Shown one piece after another: positions 16,626 to 25,802 of a stretch of DNA of 64,000 nt. The first letter of the stretch is position 1. Each line of letters starts with the position of its first letter. A program made the translations under genes and the position numbers. This DNA comes from Apilactobacillus zhangqiuensis (GTDB lineage Bacteria > Bacillota > Bacilli > Lactobacillales > Lactobacillaceae): contig NZ_BPLK01000005.1 of NCBI RefSeq assembly GCF_019656215.1, forward strand, positions 1-64,000, given 5' to 3'. The notes beneath the pieces are model-generated. The model was not told the origin of the DNA and made no database searches. It worked only from the letters and a program-made list of their open reading frames with translations.

Positions 16626-17441
16626 TCATAGCTCCTCTAGTTCTTTGATTGATAGATGCTTAGCATGAACTTCGAAATTAAGCCACTCGTTAGCAACCTT
16701 GTTGAAGTTATCTGGATTACCTGTAGTGTAGAATGAATAAGTAGGTTTAGAAACTTCATTATTTTCAATGTGATTATCTTGTAAAATCTTTTTAATTTGT
16801 TTAACAGTTTCATGTCCTGGATCAATTAATTTTACATTGTCACCAACTGACTTTTGAATCAAATCACGCATGATTGGAAAATGAGTACAACCAAGGATTA
16901 ATGTATCAACATCATCCTTGTTGATAGTTGATAAATCATTATCAACTACTATTTGTGTTTTTGAATCCTTAAATTCTTGATTTTCAACCATTGGGACAAA
17001 CCTTGGACATCCCTGACTAAATACTTCGACATCATTATTAATCTTTTTGATTTCTTTTTCGTAAGCGCCACTCTTAACAGTTCCATTAGTGGCAATTAAT
17101 CCAACACGGTTGGTCTTGGTATTATTAACCGCAGCAATACTTCCTGGGTTTACAACACCAATTACTGGAATAAGAAGATTGTCTTGTAAATAACTCAATG
17201 CATATGAAGTCGCTGTATTACAAGCAATCACTAGCATTTTTATATCTTCTTTTTTTATTAAGAAGTTTGCTATTTGTAATGAATATTGTTGAATCTCTTC
17301 TTTAGATTTTTCACCATATGGTAAACGGGCTTCATCACCCAAATATGCAATATTTTCGTTTTGTAATTCTTGAATCGCTAGCTTAGCAACTGTTAAGCCA
17401 CCTACTCCAGAATCCATAAAGCCAATCGCTTTTTTGCTCAA
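16626..17441 (-). CDS. murI: Glutamate racemase
   Basis: A 271-residue cofactor-independent racemase that makes D-glutamate for peptidoglycan. Asp10 lies in GFMDSGVGGLTV, and both catalytic cysteines are present: Cys74 in VIACNTATSY and Cys185 in LGCTHFP. The start codon is TTG (17441), after GAGGG. It is followed immediately by rdgB, the usual pairing in lactobacilli. Confidence 0.94.
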   Translation of the reverse strand: MSKKAIGFMDSGVGGLTVAKLAIQELQNENIAYLGDEARLPYGEKSKEEIQQYSLQIANFLIKKEDIKMLVIACNTATSYALSYLQDNLLIPVIGVVNPGSIAAVNNTKTNRVGLIATNGTVKSGAYEKEIKKINNDVEVFSQGCPRFVPMVENQEFKDSKTQIVVDNDLSTINKDDVDTLILGCTHFPIMRDLIQKSVGDNVKLIDPGHETVKQIKKILQDNHIENNEVSKPTYSFYTTGNPDNFNKVANEWLNFEVHAKHLSIKELEEL

Positions 17442-17605
17442 AATAGTAACCCTCTTTTCAGTTCCGTTACTTTTATATTACCATTTTTAGCACTATCTGA
17501 CATTTATTAAGGATAAACATTTGCTTTAATTTTACATGGGATATATAAATTATGATAAATTTATAATATAATGTATTTGTATATAAGGAATTGAGGTTAA
17601 CAAGT

Positions 17606-18094
17606 ATGGATAATAATAATCTTTACAATAAGATAATTGATAACGATTCTACTCGTTCCCTATGGGGACAAGAATTGTTAAGAGACGTATTATTAAACGA
17701 TTTATTGGGAAATGATACCCACAGCATTATGTATTGGGCTGGTAAAAAAATCGCTAGAAAATTCCCATTAAAAGATGCTTTGGATACTGTCCTATTTTTC
17801 AAGCAATCAGGTTTAGGTGACCTAACTGTTTCTTCTGAAAATAAACACGAAATTCAATGGACTTTAAGCGGTGATATTGTTGCCAAACGAATCGAAGCTA
17901 ATCCAGACGCTGATTTCATGTTTGAATCTGGATTCTTAGCTCAAATTGCCCAACAACAATTTGGTGTAATTTCGGAAGCTGAAATGAATCCTAAAGAAGA
18001 AAAAAATGGAACCGTCCTTATTAGAGTACATATGGATCCAAAACATCCCGCTCCAGTAATTGAAGATTCCGTTAAAGAATTTGATTTAAAATAA
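17606..18094 (+). CDS. yslB: YslB family protein (DUF2507)
   Basis: A 162-residue protein of the YslB/DUF2507 family, related to V4R-like folds and of unknown function. The typical segment LLGNDTHSIMYWAGKKIARKFP lies near residues 33-54. GAGG precedes the ATG at 17606. It is the only plus-strand gene in this part of the window, placed between murI and trxA on the other strand. It ends at a bidirectional terminator shared with trxA. Confidence 0.82.
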   Translation: MDNNNLYNKIIDNDSTRSLWGQELLRDVLLNDLLGNDTHSIMYWAGKKIARKFPLKDALDTVLFFKQSGLGDLTVSSENKHEIQWTLSGDIVAKRIEANPDADFMFESGFLAQIAQQQFGVISEAEMNPKEEKNGTVLIRVHMDPKHPAPVIEDSVKEFDLK

Positions 18095-18098
18095 TAAT

Positions 18099-18138
18099 AA
18101 AAAAAGAACGCTTAGCATTGCTAAACGTTCTTTTTTTA
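18099..18138. terminator. Bidirectional terminator (yslB / trxA)
   Basis: AAAAAAAGAACG-CTTAGC and GCTAAACGTTCTTTTTTT form a stem with A- and T-tracts on both sides, between the converging yslB and trxA genes. Confidence 0.88.
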
Positions 18139-18143
18139 TTATC

Positions 18144-18455
18144 TTATAGGTATTGGTTTAAAATCTTAGCTAGTTGTTCTTTGCTGTGGTAACCCACGAT
18201 GCTATCTACAACTTCGCCATCCTTCTTTACTAATAAAGTAGGAATACTCATAATACCAAATTTTTGTGGTGTTTCTGGGTTTTGGTCAACATCCATCTTG
18301 TTGAATGTTACCTTGTCACCCATTTCTTCAGATAATTGGTCTACAACTGGTGATTGCATACGGCAAGGACCACACCAAGTTGCCCAAAAATCAGTTAAAG
18401 TAACACCTTCGGCAGTATCTTTTTCAAATGTCTTATCTGTTGTTTCTGAAACCAT
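18144..18455 (-). CDS. trxA: Thioredoxin
   Basis: A 103-residue thioredoxin with the catalytic WCGPC at residues 27-31 and the cis-proline segment SIPTLLV. It reduces cytoplasmic disulfides in ribonucleotide reductase, peroxidases and others. The start is the ATG at 18455, after AAGGAGG; the longer frame has no family similarity. It follows mutS2 by about 90 bases that contain a possible promoter (TTGCAT, 17-base spacer, TAAACT). Confidence 0.95.
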   Translation of the reverse strand: MVSETTDKTFEKDTAEGVTLTDFWATWCGPCRMQSPVVDQLSEEMGDKVTFNKMDVDQNPETPQKFGIMSIPTLLVKKDGEVVDSIVGYHSKEQLAKILNQYL

Positions 18456-18545
18456 TTTAATAGCCTCCTTATTTTTCTTACTGAAAGTAAGTTTAGACTG
18501 TTTATCAATTAAATGCAAAGAATATGTCTTATACGATTTAACTTT

Positions 18546-20903
18546 CTATCTCAATTTTACCACTGTGGAACCATCGCCTCCAGCATTTGCTGGAGAATAA
18601 TTAAATGAAGAAACTCGTCGATCACTAGAAAGCATGTCTGTAACACCTTTTCTTAGAGCACCGGTACCCTTTCCGTGAATAATTGTTACTGAAGGATACC
18701 CTGCTAGAACAGCAGAATCCAAGTATTGATCAACTTCGTGCATTGCTTCTTCGTAACGATGACCACGTAAATCCAACTTAGCAGATACACGTTTAGAAGC
18801 AGTTCTTTTGACCTTAGTATTGAATCTTTGTTCATCGTTATCAACTTTGATTTTTTCAAGATCACCCTTGGCAATTCTCATTTTAAGAATACCAAGCTGA
18901 ACTTCCCATTCGTTGTCATCTAACTTCTTAACCAGCACACCACGTTGTCCATATGATTTAACCATTACGTCATCACCCTTGTGGAAATCATGCTTGGCCT
19001 TCGCCTTCTTCAATACACGGTTATTAACAAGGTTGACATCGTGACGTAGTGAATTCAATTGTCCTTGAGCGTCAATTAATTCATTTTCCTTAATTGCAAC
19101 TTGACCAACTTTACGTTGCTTTTCGTGAAGATCCTTGATGATAGCGTCTGCCTTCTTCTTAGCCGCTTCAGCAATTTCATTTGCTTGTTGCTTAGCAGCA
19201 GTTACCAATCTATCCTTTTGATTCTTGTACTTGATGTATTCTTCACTCAAGTCTTCATGTAGTTTAGTTGCATCATCTAATTGAACTTTTAATTCATCAG
19301 CTTCTACTCGAGCACGCTTAGTTTGTTCAGTCAATTCGACAATCATGGTGTTTAAGTCTTGACTATCTTGGTCGACTAATGATCTAGCTTCGGTAATGAT
19401 TGATTCATCTAAACCAAGTCTAGAAGCAATATTCAAACCATTACTTTGGCCAGGTACCCCCATCATCAAATGATAAGTTGGTTGAAGGGTTTCACTATCG
19501 AATTCCATGGATGCATTAATCGTTTGTGGACGATTATAAGCATAAACCTTCAATTCTGGATAGTGAGTAGTAGCAACAACATCACAATCTTTTTCGGCTA
19601 TCTTGTCTAAAATGGCGATGGCTAATGCTGAACCTTCCTTAGGATCGGTTCCGGCACCCAATTCATCCAAAATAACTAAACTCTTTTTGGTAATTCCATC
19701 CAAGATGTCAACGATATTATCCATATGAGATGAGAATGTACTTAGGTTTTGTTCAATTGATTGTTCATCTCCGATGTCAGCAAATACATTATCAAATACT
19801 GCAACGGATGAACCTTCATTAGCTGTAACAAATAGTCCGGACTGTGCCATCAATTGTAGTAGTCCCAATGTCTTAATGGTAATGGTCTTACCACCGGTAT
19901 TAGGACCGGTAATAATGATGGCCTTATTGTCTTTACCAATATATAAGTCATTAGCAACAACCTTATTCATATCAATTAAAGGATGTCTAGCTTGCTTTAA
20001 ATTAACATGGTTTTCATTTGATACTTCCGGTCTTGTCGCCTTTAAATCTCTGGCGTACTTGGCCTTAGCATTAATCAAATCCAAATGACCTAATATCTTG
20101 GAGTTATTAATAATTTCACTTTGGTAAGGACGAATTAAGTCTGATAATTCAATCAAAATACGTCTTTCTTCGTGACGTTCTTCGATTTGTTTCTGACGTA
20201 ACTCTGTATTTAAACCAACAGTTGAAGCAGGTTCAATGTACAAAGTTTGCCCTGATGAACTGCGATCATGCACAATCCCACCAAATTTATTCTTATTCTC
20301 AGCTTTAACTGGTAACACCATTCTGTCTTCTCTGATTGTGACGATTGGTTCAGTTAAATCCTTGCTGTGCTTTTGAGTGAATTGGTTCATGATTGAACGC
20401 ACTTCACCCTTAATGACATCCATACGACGTCTGATTGAATTTAATTCCTTTGAAGCAGTATTCAATAATCTACCATCATCATCGATTGAATCTGACAAGC
20501 GTTGAGAAATATTTGGTACTGCCTGAATTTCATTGATTAATTTGTACAAACGATTTAGTGATACTTCATCGTCTCTTAGGTTATTAAAAAATCTAACTAG
20601 ATAGTTAGATGTCTTTAAAATCTTATTTATCTTTGATAATTCGCTTCCGTTCAATGAAGCGTCAATCTTTAATCGCTTCATGTATGGAGTAACATCATCC
20701 AGTTTAGGAATTGAAATTTCTTTATCTAAACGCAAAATATGAGCCCCATCATCTGTTTCATCGAGCCACATATTAATAGTATTAGGATTATCTACCGGTG
20801 ATAGTGCAGCTAGTTCTTTTTTACCGTTTCTTGTCGTTAAATATTGCTCGATTGAGCTCTTAACTTTTTCATATTCTAAAGTTGATAGAACTTTTTCATT
20901 CAT
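18546..20903 (-). CDS. mutS2: Endonuclease MutS2 / ribosome-collision factor
   Basis: A 785-residue MutS2. It lacks the mismatch-binding domains of MutS and has the core and clamp helices, an ABC-type ATPase with Walker A GPNTGGKT (about 335) and a Walker B LDELGAGTDP, a coiled-coil region, a KOW-like linker and a C-terminal Smr domain with LDLRG and HGKGTGAL. MutS2 proteins suppress homologous recombination, and in B. subtilis split collided ribosomes. All motifs are intact. It follows cvpA. Confidence 0.95.
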   Translation of the reverse strand: MNEKVLSTLEYEKVKSSIEQYLTTRNGKKELAALSPVDNPNTINMWLDETDDGAHILRLDKEISIPKLDDVTPYMKRLKIDASLNGSELSKINKILKTSNYLVRFFNNLRDDEVSLNRLYKLINEIQAVPNISQRLSDSIDDDGRLLNTASKELNSIRRRMDVIKGEVRSIMNQFTQKHSKDLTEPIVTIREDRMVLPVKAENKNKFGGIVHDRSSSGQTLYIEPASTVGLNTELRQKQIEERHEERRILIELSDLIRPYQSEIINNSKILGHLDLINAKAKYARDLKATRPEVSNENHVNLKQARHPLIDMNKVVANDLYIGKDNKAIIITGPNTGGKTITIKTLGLLQLMAQSGLFVTANEGSSVAVFDNVFADIGDEQSIEQNLSTFSSHMDNIVDILDGITKKSLVILDELGAGTDPKEGSALAIAILDKIAEKDCDVVATTHYPELKVYAYNRPQTINASMEFDSETLQPTYHLMMGVPGQSNGLNIASRLGLDESIITEARSLVDQDSQDLNTMIVELTEQTKRARVEADELKVQLDDATKLHEDLSEEYIKYKNQKDRLVTAAKQQANEIAEAAKKKADAIIKDLHEKQRKVGQVAIKENELIDAQGQLNSLRHDVNLVNNRVLKKAKAKHDFHKGDDVMVKSYGQRGVLVKKLDDNEWEVQLGILKMRIAKGDLEKIKVDNDEQRFNTKVKRTASKRVSAKLDLRGHRYEEAMHEVDQYLDSAVLAGYPSVTIIHGKGTGALRKGVTDMLSSDRRVSSFNYSPANAGGDGSTVVKLR

Positions 20904-20916
20904 TTATTTAATCACC

Positions 20917-21402
20917 TTATCTTAGCCATTTTTCATATAAATCGTGTGAAATAATTGGTGTTTTGTTAACAATAAATTCAGCAACTGATGACTGATGATA
21001 TTGTTTAGTTATTTGATTGCTTGGTAGAACAGAAATAACGTTTAAAATAAATAGCACTGATACGTAAGCAATTATCAATCCTATAATTGTTCCACCTAAT
21101 TTATTAAGTTGGTGAATTACTGGAATATGGGTAATTTTATCCACGATTGAGATAATCATACGCACGAAAATTCCAGAAATTAAGAAAATAATGAAGAAAC
21201 TAACACTATTACATAAAATCTGATTATTAATCAAACTACTATTAGCAAAGATAGCCTGACTCAAATCCCTAGAAAAGTATAGTGAAACAAACAGGCTAAA
21301 CAAAAAACCAACAACACGTAATATTTCTTGTGCTAATCCACGGTGATATCCATCATAAGCACCATAAATAAGCAGCAAAAAGATAATAATATCAAACAAC
21401 AT
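20917..21402 (-). CDS. CvpA family membrane protein
   Basis: A 161-residue protein of the CvpA (colicin V production) family with four membrane helices, at about residues 1-20, 25-45, 60-85 and 100-125. The start MLFDIIIFLLLIYGAYDGYHRGL is typical, including the conserved GYRRGL-like turn. The role in Firmicutes is unclear. It overlaps zapA by one base and precedes mutS2, the conserved zapA-cvpA-mutS2 order. Confidence 0.85.
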   Translation of the reverse strand: MLFDIIIFLLLIYGAYDGYHRGLAQEILRVVGFLFSLFVSLYFSRDLSQAIFANSSLINNQILCNSVSFFIIFLISGIFVRMIISIVDKITHIPVIHQLNKLGGTIIGLIIAYVSVLFILNVISVLPSNQITKQYHQSSVAEFIVNKTPIISHDLYEKWLR

Positions 21403-21665
21403 TAGTTCATGTTTCCTTCTTCTTGATTATTTTCTGTTAATTCATTTAATTTTTCTTGTAACTTAATTTGTTCTGAAAATGCGTTAAAAGCCAATAAAAT
21501 AGCAGCATCTTCGTCATTAATACCGGGTGACATTTCTTTCAATTGAAACAATTGGCGGTTCATTAATTCAGTCACTGTCTTCATATGATCTGCAGAACTC
21601 TTCCCTACAAATGTGTAATTCTTTTTTCCAATACTAGCTTTAAAGCGTTGATTCGTGTCGTTCAT
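21402..21665 (-). CDS. zapA: Cell division protein ZapA
   Basis: An 87-residue ZapA, which bundles FtsZ filaments at the Z-ring. The N-terminal beta part (KASIGKKNYTFVGKSS) and the long coiled-coil helix are as expected, and the length is normal. GGAGG precedes the ATG. It begins the zapA-cvpA-mutS2-trxA group. Confidence 0.88.
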   Translation of the reverse strand: MNDTNQRFKASIGKKNYTFVGKSSADHMKTVTELMNRQLFQLKEMSPGINDEDAAILLAFNAFSEQIKLQEKLNELTENNQEEGNMN

Positions 21666-21735
21666 TTTCGATAAACCTCCATTAACTTCATCACTATTTT
21701 AGCATGAAAAGGCAGACTATAACCAGTAAAGAACA

Positions 21736-21767
21736 CAAAAAAAGACGCCATTACGGCATCTTTTTAG
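21736..21767 (-). terminator. Terminator of the alaS-ireB-ruvX-yrzB operon
   Basis: AAAAAGATGCC-GTAAT-GGCGTCTTTTTTT on the minus strand, just after the DUF1292 gene. Confidence 0.82.
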
Positions 21768-21774
21768 GTATTAC

Positions 21775-22089
21775 TTATTCTTCTTCATCGTCACCGTCAT
21801 CGGTATCTAATAAAGTGTTTAGCACTGATTCAACCATTTCCCATTCTTCATCGGTTTCGATTAATTGTAAGTCTCCACCTTGTGGGTCCATTGGATCATC
21901 GCCTTCTGGTAAGGCGTATGCTTCAATGTTAACTTCTTCATCATCTGCTTTACCGGCTGGGTAAAGTAAGATGTATGATTTACCAAAATCATCAGATTCG
22001 AATGTGAATAAAACGTCGTATAATTCTTCGTTTCCCTTTTCATCAACTAATGAAATTTGTTGTTGTTCTTCTTCGTTGTTGTTATCCAT
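21775..22089 (-). CDS. yrzB: DUF1292 protein (YrzB)
   Basis: A 104-residue, very acidic protein of the DUF1292 family (UPF0473), of unknown function. Its beta-rich core reads LVDEKGNEELYDVLFTF and KSYILLYPA. It has glutamate- and aspartate-rich ends. It is last in the conserved ireB-ruvX-yrzB set after alaS. GAGGGG precedes the ATG. Confidence 0.85.
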   Translation of the reverse strand: MDNNNEEEQQQISLVDEKGNEELYDVLFTFESDDFGKSYILLYPAGKADDEEVNIEAYALPEGDDPMDPQGGDLQLIETDEEWEMVESVLNTLLDTDDGDDEEE

Positions 22090-22107
22090 TGCTAACCCCT
22101 CTTTTCT

Positions 22108-22539
22108 TTATCTTGTTAGTTTACCTTTACCATCCAAATAGGTTTGTAAAATCAATTCAGAGGCAATTTTATCGATAACTTTTTTACGTTTTTCTCTAGA
22201 TGTGTCCGCTTTTTCAATTAGCATTCTTTCGGCTTCAACAGTTGTCAATCTTTCGTCTACGAAGTCGACTGGTAAGTTAAACTTTTCTTTTAACATTTCA
22301 CCATAACGTTTTGAAGCCTCAACTCTAGGTCCTGAGGTATTATTCATGTTCTTAGGTAGTCCCAGAACAAACCCCGTAATTTCATATTTTTCGACTAATT
22401 CGGCTACCCGATCTAATCCAAATTGTTCTTCATCTTCATTAATTGGAATGATTTCGACACCTTGTGCTGTCCATCCCAATAAATCACTAACAGAAATCCC
22501 AACTGTCTTAGATCCGACATCCATCCCCATTAATCTCAT
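22108..22539 (-). CDS. ruvX: YqgF/RuvX family putative pre-16S rRNA nuclease
   Basis: A 143-residue RNase H-fold protein of the YqgF family, implicated in 16S rRNA 5'-end processing and sometimes called a Holliday junction resolvase. Motifs are [15 protein letters not shown] at residues 4-18, [19 protein letters not shown] and the final [13 protein letters not shown]; the catalytic acidic residues are present. It lies three bases after ireB. Confidence 0.9.
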   Translation of the reverse strand: MRLMGMDVGSKTVGISVSDLLGWTAQGVEIIPINEDEEQFGLDRVAELVEKYEITGFVLGLPKNMNNTSGPRVEASKRYGEMLKEKFNLPVDFVDERLTTVEAERMLIEKADTSREKRKKVIDKIASELILQTYLDGKGKLTR

Positions 22540-22542
22540 ATA

Positions 22543-22815
22543 TTAGTTTTCCTCACGATCATTATTCTTGTCCAAGTAAAAACGAACCAACTCTTCAATA
22601 ATCTCGTCTCTTTCGTATCGACGAATTAAATTACGAGCATCATTAAATCGAGGAATATATGCAGGATCTCCTGAAATTAAATATCCGACAATTTGATTGT
22701 ATGGATCGTATCCCTTTTCCTCCAATGCCTTGAATACGATTAAAAGCGTATCGTGTACATTCTTTGGAGTATTATTGCTTAAATCAAAATACATTGTCTT
22801 ATCTGAAGCACTCAT
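22543..22815 (-). CDS. ireB: IreB family regulator (UPF0297/DUF965)
   Basis: A 90-residue member of the IreB family. In enterococci IreB is phosphorylated by the PASTA kinase IreK and affects cephalosporin tolerance. The conserved [20 protein letters not shown] segment and [23 protein letters not shown] are present. It is co-transcribed with ruvX and yrzB, and probably reached by read-through from alaS because no terminator is visible between them. Confidence 0.9.
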   Translation of the reverse strand: MSASDKTMYFDLSNNTPKNVHDTLLIVFKALEEKGYDPYNQIVGYLISGDPAYIPRFNDARNLIRRYERDEIIEELVRFYLDKNNDREEN

Positions 22816-22894
22816 TTATAACACCTCTAAATCTATGATGTAGGTTTATTATAATTCTACTTGAGACAAAATAAAACTTAAATATTAATTATTT

Positions 22895-25537
22895 TTAAAA
22901 GTTTTCTAACCAAGCAACGGCTTCTTCCATTGCCTTAGGTAATCCTTCAGGCTTTGAACCACCAGCTTGAGCCATGTTTGGACGGCCACCACCGCCACCA
23001 TTAATTTCCTTAGAAATTGACTTAATGATGTCACCGGCCTTCATGCCATCCTTAACTTTTTCATCACTAACAGCAACGATTAAGTTAGCCTTTTCACCAC
23101 TTTGGGTTCCAAGCACTAATACGTCTGATAGGTTCTTACTTCTCCAAGTGTCAGCTAATTGTCTTAATTGATCCATACCTGAAACGTTTAGAACACCAGT
23201 GATAATCTTGTTACCATTAACTTCTTTAACGTCATCGAAGACTGAATCAGCTTGTTGGCTGGCAATCTTTGATTCTAACTTATCTTGTTTTTGTTGTAAG
23301 TCCTTGATTTGTTCTTGCAATTGAGCAACCTTATTAGGAACTTCCTTAACTTGAATAGTCTTAACTTGATCAGCCACTTGTTTTAGAAGTGCTTCTTCGT
23401 TGTTTAGGTAGTCAAAGGCTGCCTTTGATGTAACGGCTTCGATTCTTCTAACACCGGCACCAACACCAGATTCTGAAACAATCTTGAATAAACCAATTTC
23501 ACTAGTGTTGCTTACATGGTTACCGCCACAGAATTCAACTGAGTAGTCACCAGCACTAACAACTCGAACCTTATCTCCATATTTGCTGTCGAATAAGGCG
23601 ATGGCTCCCATCTTCTTACCAGTTTCTTGGTCTGTTTCAACAGTTGTAACAGGTTCTGCCTTGAAGATTTCTTCGTTAACTAAGTCTTCAACTTTTTGTA
23701 AATCTTCCTTAGTTACTGAACCAAAGTGAGTGAAGTCAAATCTTAGGTAGTTTGGTTCAACTAATGAACCAGCTTGTTGAGTATGGTCACCTAAAACATT
23801 TCTCAATGATTGATCCAATAAGTGGGTTGCAGTGTGATTGTGTTCAACTAATGCATGGAACTTACGATCAACGCTTAGTTTGTATTGGTGATCTTTTGAA
23901 AGACTAGTAATTACTTCAACAGTGTGTAAGTTTTGACCATTTGGTGCGTGTTGAACATCAGTAACCTTTGCACATAGGTTACCATCTTCATCAACAATGG
24001 TACCTTGGTCAGCAACTTGACCACCCATTTCTGCGTAGAAAGGAGTCTTGTCAAAGATAACTTCAGCTTCACCAGCACCTGCTTGATCAACTAGCTTTTC
24101 ATCAACAATGATATCTAATAGCTTAGCATCATCAACTTCTAATTGTGAGTAACCGACGTATTCACTTGGTGTCTTGATGTCGATTAATAGGTCACGTTGA
24201 ACGCCCATTGACTTATCGTTTCCACGAGCATTTCTAGCACGTTCCTTTTGCTTTTGCATTTCTGCCTTAAAACCTGTTTCGTCAACTGAGAATCCAGCAT
24301 CTTCTAGGTATTCCTTAGTCATTTCCAATGGGAAACCGTAAGTATCGTATAGCTTAAATGCATCTTTTCCTTCAACGGTCCTTTGGCTAGTCTTCTTCAA
24401 GTTGTCCATTAATTCACCAAGAAGTTGTAAACCATCTGATAGTGTTTCGTTGAAACGTTTTTCTTCAGAATGAATAACCTTTTCTAGATAATCCTTTTGT
24501 TCCAATACTTCAGGGTAGTATGACTTCATGATTTCGCCAACAACTGGAACTAATTGGTATAAGAAATCATCCTTGATACCTAAACGGTGACCTGAAACAA
24601 TAGCACGTCTAATCAAACGTCTGATAACGTATCCTCTACCAACGTTTGATGGAAGAGCACCGTCACCAATTGCGAAAGTAATTGCACGAGCATGGTCGGC
24701 GATAATCTTAAAGTCGATATCGTCTTGAGCATTTTCACCATATTTTTTACCATCACTTAGTAATTGAGTCTTTTCAATGATTGGCATGAACAAGTCGGTT
24801 TCAAAGTTAGTTGGTGCGTCTTCAAAGATTGAAACAACACGTTCTAATCCCATCCCCGTATCAATGTTCTTTCTTGGAAGCGGTTCGTAAGTGTCATCTG
24901 GTTTGTGATTGAATTGTGAGAACACAATGTTCCAAACTTCTAGGTATCTTTCGTTTTCCCCACCAGGATAATTTTCTGGATCATCCGGAGCTAAATTGTC
25001 GTATTTTTCTCCACGGTCGTAGAAGATTTCAGTATCTGGACCTGAAGGACCTTGACCAATGTCCCAGAAGTTATCATCCATATCAATTAAGTGGTCGGGA
25101 GAAACCCCTGCTTCTTGCCAGAATTTCTTAGCGTCAGTATCTTCTGGATATACAGTCATGTATAGCTTTTCTTTATCCCAACCAAACCATTCTGGTGAAG
25201 TTAGTAATTCAAAAGCCCATGTAATTGCTTCTTTTTTGAAGTAATCACCAACAGAGAAGTTACCTAACATTTCGAATAATGTGTGGTGACGAGCTGTCTT
25301 ACCAACATTTTCGATATCATTAGTTCTAATACTCTTTTGTGAACTGGTTAAACGGTGGTTCTTTGGAACAACACTACCATCAAAGTATTTCTTCATAGTA
25401 GCAACACCGGAGTTGATCCATAGAAGTGATGGATCGTCCTTTGGAACTAATGAAGCACTTGGTTCAATTGTGTGACCATGTTGTTTGAAAAATTCCAAAT
25501 ACATAGCACGAATTTGACTACTATCTAATTTTTTCAT
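22895..25537 (-). CDS. alaS: Alanyl-tRNA synthetase
   Basis: An 880-residue class II synthetase that charges tRNA-Ala. In order: the catalytic domain (motif 2 around RHHTLFEMLGNFS), the tRNA-recognition helices, the editing domain with HNHTATHLL and CGGNHV as zinc ligands, and the C-terminal DHHA1 domain with GGGGGRPNMAQAGG. The start is the ATG at 25537, after GGAGGG. It is controlled by an upstream T-box and is the first gene of an operon with ireB, ruvX and yrzB. Confidence 0.96.
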   Translation of the reverse strand: MKKLDSSQIRAMYLEFFKQHGHTIEPSASLVPKDDPSLLWINSGVATMKKYFDGSVVPKNHRLTSSQKSIRTNDIENVGKTARHHTLFEMLGNFSVGDYFKKEAITWAFELLTSPEWFGWDKEKLYMTVYPEDTDAKKFWQEAGVSPDHLIDMDDNFWDIGQGPSGPDTEIFYDRGEKYDNLAPDDPENYPGGENERYLEVWNIVFSQFNHKPDDTYEPLPRKNIDTGMGLERVVSIFEDAPTNFETDLFMPIIEKTQLLSDGKKYGENAQDDIDFKIIADHARAITFAIGDGALPSNVGRGYVIRRLIRRAIVSGHRLGIKDDFLYQLVPVVGEIMKSYYPEVLEQKDYLEKVIHSEEKRFNETLSDGLQLLGELMDNLKKTSQRTVEGKDAFKLYDTYGFPLEMTKEYLEDAGFSVDETGFKAEMQKQKERARNARGNDKSMGVQRDLLIDIKTPSEYVGYSQLEVDDAKLLDIIVDEKLVDQAGAGEAEVIFDKTPFYAEMGGQVADQGTIVDEDGNLCAKVTDVQHAPNGQNLHTVEVITSLSKDHQYKLSVDRKFHALVEHNHTATHLLDQSLRNVLGDHTQQAGSLVEPNYLRFDFTHFGSVTKEDLQKVEDLVNEEIFKAEPVTTVETDQETGKKMGAIALFDSKYGDKVRVVSAGDYSVEFCGGNHVSNTSEIGLFKIVSESGVGAGVRRIEAVTSKAAFDYLNNEEALLKQVADQVKTIQVKEVPNKVAQLQEQIKDLQQKQDKLESKIASQQADSVFDDVKEVNGNKIITGVLNVSGMDQLRQLADTWRSKNLSDVLVLGTQSGEKANLIVAVSDEKVKDGMKAGDIIKSISKEINGGGGGRPNMAQAGGSKPEGLPKAMEEAVAWLENF

Positions 25538-25560
25538 AGAAATTCCCTCCAATAAGCACA

Positions 25561-25765
25561 AAAACACCGTTGCCAGTAAAGACGCTGTATGCGCGGTACC
25601 ACTTTACTTGCAACGATGTTTTTCGTATACCTCTTTAAGTCTCAATAACGCTGAGAAAGCGATTTAGTTTTTACTCGAGATAGCACTTGATAAACCCAAT
25701 CATCTTTTTCACCAACCAAGATGTCTCTTAAAATGAAATTATACAAGCATGTTCTCTAATTTATA
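25561..25765 (-). ncRNA. T-box leader of alaS (Ala specifier)
   Basis: The T-box sequence AAGTGGTACCGCGC lies at about 25591-25604. It is flanked by GTTGCAAGTAAAG and CTTTACTGGCAAC, which form the competing terminator ending in GGTGTTTTT. Stem I is short. The codon preceding A-TCTC on its 3' side is GCT (25682-25684), an alanine specifier. The UGGU bulge would pair with the A73 discriminator of tRNA-Ala. Uncharged tRNA-Ala should therefore switch alaS on. Confidence 0.93.
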
Positions 25766-25770
25766 TCTAA

Positions 25771-25799
25771 ATTATATGGTTAATTAAAACCGGTGTCAA
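25771..25799 (-). promoter_or_regulatory. Promoter of the alaS operon
   Basis: A perfect minus-strand promoter: TTGACA (25794-25799), 17 bases, TATAAT (25771-25776), just after the cshB stop codon and just before the T-box. Confidence 0.88.
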
Positions 25800-25802
25800 A
25801 CG